Shown: positions 57,828 to 64,000 of the stretch, piece by piece
Position numbering within the stretch: the stretch's first letter is position 1
How the letters are laid out: every line of letters begins with the position of its first letter
NCBI GenBank assembly: GCA_025642065.1
Contig: JAODUP010000443.1
Span: 524,501-588,500 of the forward strand
Source of the DNA: Paralvinella palmiformis
Lineage: Eukaryota; Annelida; Polychaeta; Terebellida; Alvinellidae
Reading direction: 5' to 3'
Length of the DNA stretch: 64,000 nucleotides
Notes under the pieces: model-generated
Told to the model about the DNA's origin: nothing
What the model saw: the letters and a program-made list of their open reading frames with translations, nothing else
Database searches by the model: none
Translations under genes and position numbers: made by a program

Positions 57828-60800
57828 ATGATGTCCAAGGAATGCCTAGTAATGTTTGTGTTGTTCACTGCAACAAAGTCAACACTGATAAAGATTTCAG
57901 ATCAAGTTGTCCATGAAGTTTCAGAGAAATTCTTGAGCTTTACTGTAGATGACACAGTGTTTTATCCCTCTATCAGATGGGGAGCATTCAATTTTAGGTA
58001 AGACTATATAAATTAATATATATATATATGTGTGTGTGTGTCTGTGTGATGTAACTGGAACCAATAGTACTGGTATAAAGTTGTATCATTACTCTTCTTT
58101 AAAATGTAGCCACCATAAACTATTCTTGGTCATGCTAACATGTGAAATTTTTACTTTAAGGTTATGACTGTGATAGTTTAATTAAAGACTCACAGTATAT
58201 ATATATTAATTTACAAATCACAAAGAAAGAGAAACAGACAAGAAATCAGTTTTACCAGTAACAATTTTCAGCCTTCCTGAATTTTATGCATATTAATTAC
58301 TCCCTTCATTTGAAAAATAATCGTAATTGTAATATGTTTCCCTTCTAATAACTTAAGCTCCCCAAGATTACTGACACTGATAGCTGGACTGAGTCCTGCC
58401 ATCTGGCGTATAGGTGGCAGTCCTGCTGATTGGGTTGTGTTTAATGTTGAACAGGATAAATTGAACATGTCTGCTGCCCACAAGACCACACCTATTGCAA
58501 TGACTAGTTAGTATGAGTACACTTTTCTCAGAGTTGTAATGAGATAACAGATAATTAAATAAATATTATTTTCTATGCATTATGTGTCGATTACATGTTC
58601 TGGGTTGTAATATCATGATACATGTTTATTATTATAATGGGCTCCATATGAGTAGACGTTTCTCACAGTTGTAAAGTAATGGGATAACAGATAATTAAAT
58701 AAATATTATTTATGTTTATTATTATATTGAGCTCTGTATTACTCTTTTGTCTGGTCTGGCTTCTTTTGAATGGAATAGTCTAGCTCTGTACAGAATGCAG
58801 AACAGTTTAATATTTTTATACGGTTTTATAGTTAATATACAATTCGTTGATCTAATTTATGTCAAATTAAGTGACATAACAACTTATAAATCTATCAGTC
58901 ACATGGCACCTGAATACCTGTGTGAACTGGTGTACATTAGAAAGTCATCCCCAAAACTCAGGACATCCAGTCAGATAATATTGCAGGTGCCTGTGTCTCG
59001 GCTCAAATCATATGGTGATTGAGCATTTAGTGTCGCAGCCCCCAACTTTGTGGAATAGATTACTGGCATATATTAGAAATGCGTCATCTCTTGAAAATTT
59101 CAAATTCATTCTAAAAACACCTTTTAAGGTTGCTATCACAGATTAATAATAATTATCATTTAAATTTCTGATAGGGTTTTTACAGACATATTATTTGGAG
59201 TATTATTATACAGCACCTTAAAATGGATCCTGCTAGTAAGGGTGTTAGATATACATTATTATTATTATAATAGAGTTTTGTTCTCTTTTCATCTAGAACA
59301 TGATTGGGACAACTTGGTAAGGCTCTCTGTAAAAGCAAACCTTCGTTTGCTATTTGACCTTGACCTACAACTACGACTTGGTAGTCACTGGGGACTGTCT
59401 AATACAGTAGAATTATTTGACTATTGTGTTAGTCAGGGGTATGGATTTAACCTTGATTGGGAGCTCGGAAATGGTATGTTTCCCAATGTTTATCTATATT
59501 ATTAAATACTCCTGTCTGTGCCTATGTGCTTCATTTGTATTAATATTTGCCTGTTTAAGCTATTTAATTAAAGAGCAAAATAATTCAATGATAATAATAT
59601 TGATGAATGTCACATTGATAGTGAAGCTTACTTTACTTCATTCTTTATATTTTTCATAGAACCAAATGCATATCATCGTCCGGATCAAGCACAATTGACA
59701 CCTGATCAGATTGGTAATGACTTTGTATCGCTTGTACACTTGGTACGTAGCTATTCAGCATTCCAGAACTCATCTGTCGTTGGACCAGATGTTGTTGGTG
59801 TGGATGGAGAAGCTGCTGATATTATAAAGGGGTAAGAAGTATAGTCGAGTGAGTAAAAAAATGTTACAGCAATAACATCTTGTTTTAAATATAAACCTAT
59901 TAATTTGTAATGTTTTGGTAAACTTAAGTTCGCTAAAGTACAGGATATTGATATAAGCAGTATCAAATAGATACTTAATTTTGCAGACATCCACGTGGGG
60001 AAGCATCTTGTTTTAAATATAAACCTATTAATTTGTAATGTTTTGGTAAACTTAAGTTCGCTAAAGTACAGGATATTGATATAAGCAGTATCAAATAGAT
60101 ACTTAATTTTGCAGACATCCACATGGGGAAGCATTTCTGTTTAAAAGTATAATTCCATTTCAGGAAGGTCGGATTAGAACAATTTTTTGATCGGTGTAAA
60201 TTCAGTGAGAAAATTATGGGGATAGGGTGGGTTGATAATAAAAATGACATAGAATATGTCACAATTGGAAACAAACATTCGTCCACCAATTTCAACAAAA
60301 CAGTCTCACTAGCAACAGGTAAATGTGGCTGTTTCAAGTGTGATTGCGCATCTCGATGAACCTATCTTTCCAAGATTATCTTGCAATAAACGCAGTGGGA
60401 GGGTAAATGAAAACTGTACTGGCTGTTTTGCTTTTCAATTGGTATCCAGATAAACACACCATGGTAGTGATAACCAATCAATGCCAAACTTCTGACCCGT
60501 GGGACAGCAAAGAATGTCTCAAAGTTGTTTGCTCTGGTGCTGTCCCGGCCTTTGAAAATGCAGTCCACAGTATGACCATTAAATCCTCTTCCACTTACTT
60601 ATAATAATGGTTACTTTAGAAGATTTTACTATTACTTATTGTAATAAGAATACCCAGATTACTCTGTTTTTTTAAAGATCCTCGTCTATGTTCAGTCATT
60701 GATGAAAGTATACATTCACACGAAATATAAAAACAAGAGCGCAAATGGTTTCAGTTCCATTCAAGAATATTGGTGAATTAAGTTTTCAGTGCTTGATCCA

Positions 60801-61218
60801 ATATAACAGCAAAACCATGCACAAGTTCAGTGTTGTAGCCAAGGCCACCCCATGGGTTTTTTGGCGCAAGTTTGATCAAATCAGTAACATTATTGGCCAC
60901 GTACTAATTATCCATATGCTGTTGTTTAGAATTCCATACAGAAAGAAGAACACAATTGGCTGAATCAGAATGAGGACATCTTTAAGCATCATTGTGATTA
61001 ATTCAGACTCATGGCTTGTGATGTCGATTAAATTGATGCAACATATCCCAAAGAGCGATATGTTGCTCCACACAAACTTCTGTTGAAGCTCTTAATAATT
61101 ATGGTTTAGACTATAATAATTACAGCTAGTGTTGTCTGGAGAAAAACATGGAATTGTATAGAATCATGATTCTGTGCAGGACCGAGTCACAGCAACTTTG
61201 TGCCCCCTTTACCAAGTT

Positions 61219-61253
<35 letters not shown>

Positions 61254-62570
61254 TATGGGCTATACCATAGGTCTAATGTACATACAAAAGTAAAGCAAAG
61301 CCCAAGACCATTAAATAAACTAATGGCTATAAAAGTTACCATCCTACTATTAATCAATCAAAACATACAGAAACTGTCCATATCTGATATATATGCATAA
61401 AAATGTAGATCATCGTAAGATAGTATAGGAATAATTTCAAGATTCATTTTATTACAAATGTGTGTGTGTATACATGTGCAATACCATTAATGGATCTTAG
61501 TACCAAATTTTTAAGTTTTTAGCTTGTTGCAATTCAGGTAGATTCCATGATTCATTGTTTTATACAATTCAAGGCATGTTAACTGAATGTATGCATGATA
61601 TATCATATGTATATGCCTTTAGGGCAAGCTGGTATAATCAAAATGGTTCATTTGTTAAAATATTCCATTAATGCCATTAATGACATAAGGGCACAGCCTA
61701 GATTAATATATATATATAAATATTTGTGTGATATTTAAATAGGTGTCTCCATCTTTATTTTGATCCTTTCAGTTTTCTAAAGGAAGCTGGTCAGTATACC
61801 AAAGCTGTCACTGTTCACCAGTAAGTGCACGATATTTAATATCTACTGTTCTGTTAATCATTATTGAGTTTCCTGGTATAACTCTTATTATGTATACTCT
61901 TATGTAAGCAAACAGATTACCACAGGTTATTTAAAAGTGGAAGTGTTTTTAATAATGATTTTTAATATTATGTTACATTTTGTACTGATTCCTTAGCTGC
62001 CAGCAAATTGTTTGTTGACTCTCCAAATCTTTATATGAGGGGGCGCCTCCGTGGTCTAGCGGTAGCATGTTGGACCACAGATCACTACCACCCATGTTCA
62101 AATCTCGGTGTGGGCATATCTGAAGGCTGTTTCATCTTTGACTTCACCTCATTACCTTTGGAGGCTGCCCGGCCCATTTAACCTACCTTGTGCACAAAAG
62201 TGGCCATAAAACGTCAACCGTCATCATCCAAAACTTTATACACATCTTGTTGCTTTCTGCTGCTTCTTATTTATTTACGGCTGTGTTTTGTTTTATTTTA
62301 TATATTATGCATTGACTTTCCAGGGCCTCCTTAATTTCTGATATAAATTATGTTCTTTGTTTTTAGTTATTATTTTCGTGGAGATATAGCCAAGTGGACA
62401 GAGTATATCAACCTAACTCATTTTGGTAACTTGAAGCCCTATCTGAAAACTGCCAAGGACATCATCCGTAACTCTTCCTATCCTCAGATGGCGCTGTGGC
62501 TCGGTGAGACTGATGACGCATGGCATTCTGGGACAGCCAATGTCTCTGATAGATATGTCTCCGGTTTTCT
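57828..62570 (+). CDS. HPSE: Heparanase (GH79 endo-beta-glucuronidase), 3' end missing
   Basis: Cleaves heparan sulfate chains in lysosomes and extracellular matrix. Six coding exons in the window: 57828-57997, 58358-58506, 59297-59473, 59660-59831, 61773-61820, 62367-62570; phases agree, 306 residues. The start MMSKECLVMFVLFTATK is signal-peptide-like; the next codon is a second ATG. Visible: FLSFTVDDTV, LTLIAGLSPAIWRIGGSPAD, RLLFDLDLQLR, the acid/base Glu in WELGNEPNAYH (split by an intron between N and E), VVGPDVVG, TVHHYY and the nucleophile Glu in MALWLGETDDAW. Six N-X-S/T sites are present, as expected for a secreted protein. Between the GG(S)PAD strand and the LLFDLD strand there is only about 45 residues, so the ~50-residue vertebrate linker is absent. 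The last exon here ends GGTTTTCT|GTAATT; the C-terminal half, including the beta-sandwich, lies beyond the right edge (human total 543 aa). Confidence 0.93.
58741..59272 (+). mobile_element. CR1-like LINE 3' end in HPSE intron 2
   Basis: Plus strand: RT C-terminal phrases YKSISHMAPEYLCELVYIRK, SSPKLRTSSQIILQVPVSRL and AFSVAAPNFVE (with a frameshift), then a 3' UTR with TACAGCACCTTAAAATGG and a TTATTATTATTATAAT tail. Same family as the fragment at 52380-53190. 5'-truncated and inactive. Confidence 0.85.
59876..60131. repeat. 128-bp tandem duplication in HPSE intron 4
   Basis: Two near-identical 128-bp units start with CATCTTGTTTTAAATATAAA at 59876 and 60004; a partial third junction (CATCCACATGGGGAAGCATT) follows. 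The unit contains TTTTGCAG|ACATCC, an acceptor-like site, in both copies. Minus-strand ORFs that repeat the same 40-residue peptide are products of the duplication. Confidence 0.95.
60160..60965 (+). other. Unclassified ORF cluster in HPSE intron 4
   Basis: Three consecutive open stretches on the plus strand in different frames: 60160-60359 (begins FRKVGLEQFFDRCKFSEKIM), 60407-60604 and 60745-60963 (KFSVVAKATPWVFWRKFDQI). The composition looks protein-like and less AT-rich than the surrounding intron, suggesting a decayed mobile element or retrocopy, but I recognise no family and no terminal repeats. Confidence 0.35.
61221..61252. repeat. (TA)n array
   Basis: About 30 bp of TA in HPSE intron 4. 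Confidence 0.93.
62036..62227 (+). mobile_element. Full-length SINE family A in HPSE intron 5
   Basis: Head GCGCCTCCGTGGTCTAGCGG with TAGCATG, B-box region GTTCAAATCTCGG, body CATCTTTGACTTCACCTC and TTGTGCACAAAAGTGGCC, tail CGTCATCAT. Flanked by CCAAATCTTTATA (62023-62035) and CCAAAACTTTATA (62228-62240), a target-site duplication with one difference. Sense to HPSE, about 140 bp upstream of the next exon. Confidence 0.93.
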
Positions 62571-64000
62571 GTAATTATTGAATTCTTTATAGTTTTGTTT
62601 ATTTATTAATCATATAGTGCACAGTTTAAATAGAAGCGTGTTTATTGATGGGAGTCTATTAGCTGAGTGACAAGATGGTTGATTAGGAACTAGAACATTC
62701 TGAATCTGCTTATTTGCAAGTAATTGCACAAGTTCTGATAAGTTAAACATGTGGAATGTGAAATGCTAAACTAAAAGATGCTTAGATCTAACAAAAATCC
62801 AAAGCACCAGCAGCACAACTACTGGATGTGGAACAAGAATATTTGTTTTAAGTTACCCTAATGATGGCATGTTATAGGGGGTTCTTAAGGCACATTTATT
62901 TAAATTTCTTAATCTGTATTTTAACAAACATGTTTCTCTTCATTTATTTCTTTAACATCATACCAGTAATTAGAATAGAAAATAGATCACAATTTAAGAA
63001 CTCCATTCAATCTGCATCATTTTGCTTAAGAATAACTTATTATATAATCATAAATATAATTATAGCTGAATAGAATACATCTGGTATGCTATTTTCCTGA
63101 TTTGTTATTTTAATTTTATTTTTAAATCAGTTAGTATCCTTCTTGTCTAAGTCACCATGTTTTATAAATGAGTTGTTTGATTAATATGTATTTGTTGTCT
63201 AAATAATTATTATTACAGTGTTATTCAGATGAAATTATTAGGGATCAAAAATATATATGAATCTAATGAGGTGTTGTTAATTAAATAATATTATGTTTAT
63301 AAACAAACACAAAATTTGTTCTGAGCACCTTATCACTACAGTGTTAATTCTAGGATGCGTTTTTGCTGGATTCCCTTGATATTTTAACCTATAGCATAAA
63401 ATAAAATATCCCTGGCACCACATGACGCAGAATAAAATCTCATGACACAATATTGTAAGTGTTTTGTGCATTAATGATCTCGCCATCACATTAGCTTTGA
63501 TATTGCCATACCACTGGACCATATGGCATAGCAGAAAATGGGTCGTGATAAATGCCAAATATGTATCATCCAATAGTTTCCTGATCTGAAATAATGTCAA
63601 AATCTACTGCTGTAGCCATTTCAAATGTCATAGTTATAAATATTTACTCAATATAAGAACCATGCTTGAAGGTTTGGTGGGCTGGTGATCTTGGGTGGTA
63701 AACATCCCTTTTGCATTATGATGGTCACGTGACTCAATACTCTTTCCTGATTGGCCAGTTATCTTGTTTACAGTAAATAAAAGCATGTGGTCTTGTTTAT
63801 ATGGTGGATTTCTCTGTCCCTCTCCTGTATATTTGTTTGATCACTGATTTTGTTTTCATTATATGTTAATATGATATAAATATGTATTTCATATATCATA
63901 TTAACTATATCCATACTTTAGTGAAGAGTGTGATAGGCAGTTCTCCTCTATGAATAGCATTAAAACTATGTTGAGGAACTCCCTTGGCCAGGAAAATCTA
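62571..64000 (+). other. HPSE intron 6, no exon seen
   Basis: The reading frame needs a following exon beginning with a residue completed by one base (F-L/M-W-L-D in the family); no such segment was found up to the window end. Only AT-rich sequence and chance ORFs (63277-63600 on the minus strand) are present. Confidence 0.55.

Noticed and set aside
59751..60337. Minus-strand ORFs of 78-127 codons repeating the same peptide (MLPHVDVCKIK...)
   Set aside because: They lie opposite an intron of HPSE and reflect the 128-bp tandem repeat.

Overview
The window is nuclear DNA of an intron-rich, AT-rich animal. Five conserved protein-coding loci are visible. Four are split by many short exons with GT/AG borders. 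The rest is introns, TE remnants, tRNA-derived SINEs and long (TA)n arrays. The SINE types, the (ACTC)n tail, the CR1-like and Penelope-like remnants and the protein sequences suggest a lophotrochozoan invertebrate, probably a mollusc; the species cannot be named from the sequence.

Layout, left to right. (1) 2.1-11.3 kb, minus strand: TCP1/CCT1, chaperonin subunit alpha, 10 coding exons, with the C-terminal exons beyond the left edge. (2) 11.3-17.8 kb: intergenic, with a decayed non-LTR reverse transcriptase, (TA)n arrays, a CCAAT-box/5'-UTR-exon candidate and one unassigned exon-like ORF. (3) 17.8-27.9 kb, plus: STT3A, catalytic subunit of the ER oligosaccharyltransferase, all 15 coding exons, 706 aa, with two full SINEs and a 0.77-kb tandem duplication in its introns. 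(4) 30.1-40.2 kb, plus: ADHFE1, mitochondrial hydroxyacid-oxoacid transhydrogenase, all 14 coding exons, 477 aa. (5) 41.2-42.6 kb: a dispersed repeat split by a ~1-kb hAT-like non-autonomous transposon. (6) 43.3-44.6 kb, minus: DCP2, mRNA decapping Nudix hydrolase, as one uninterrupted ORF. (7) 45-56 kb: a TE graveyard (CR1-like and other LINE pieces on both strands, a Penelope-like RT, two further SINE types, many microsatellites). (8) 56.4-62.6 kb, plus: heparanase (GH79), TATA promoter candidate, six coding exons including both catalytic glutamates; its C-terminal exons lie beyond the right edge.

The five genes act in unrelated processes (cytosolic folding, ER N-glycosylation, mitochondrial 4-hydroxybutyrate metabolism, mRNA turnover, heparan sulfate cleavage), so this is ordinary eukaryotic gene order, not a pathway cluster. 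CCT1 and STT3A are divergent, STT3A and ADHFE1 are tandem, ADHFE1 and DCP2 converge, and DCP2 and HPSE diverge.

No new enzymatic system was found. The most noteworthy items are a SINE inserted about 20 nt upstream of a CCT1 splice acceptor, an intronless intact DCP2, a heparanase without the vertebrate linker, a hAT-like element full of subterminal repeats, and one SINE family with four full-length copies that each carry target-site duplications. All exon borders were set by hand from reading frame, splice consensus and remembered homologues; no alignment or transcript data were available.
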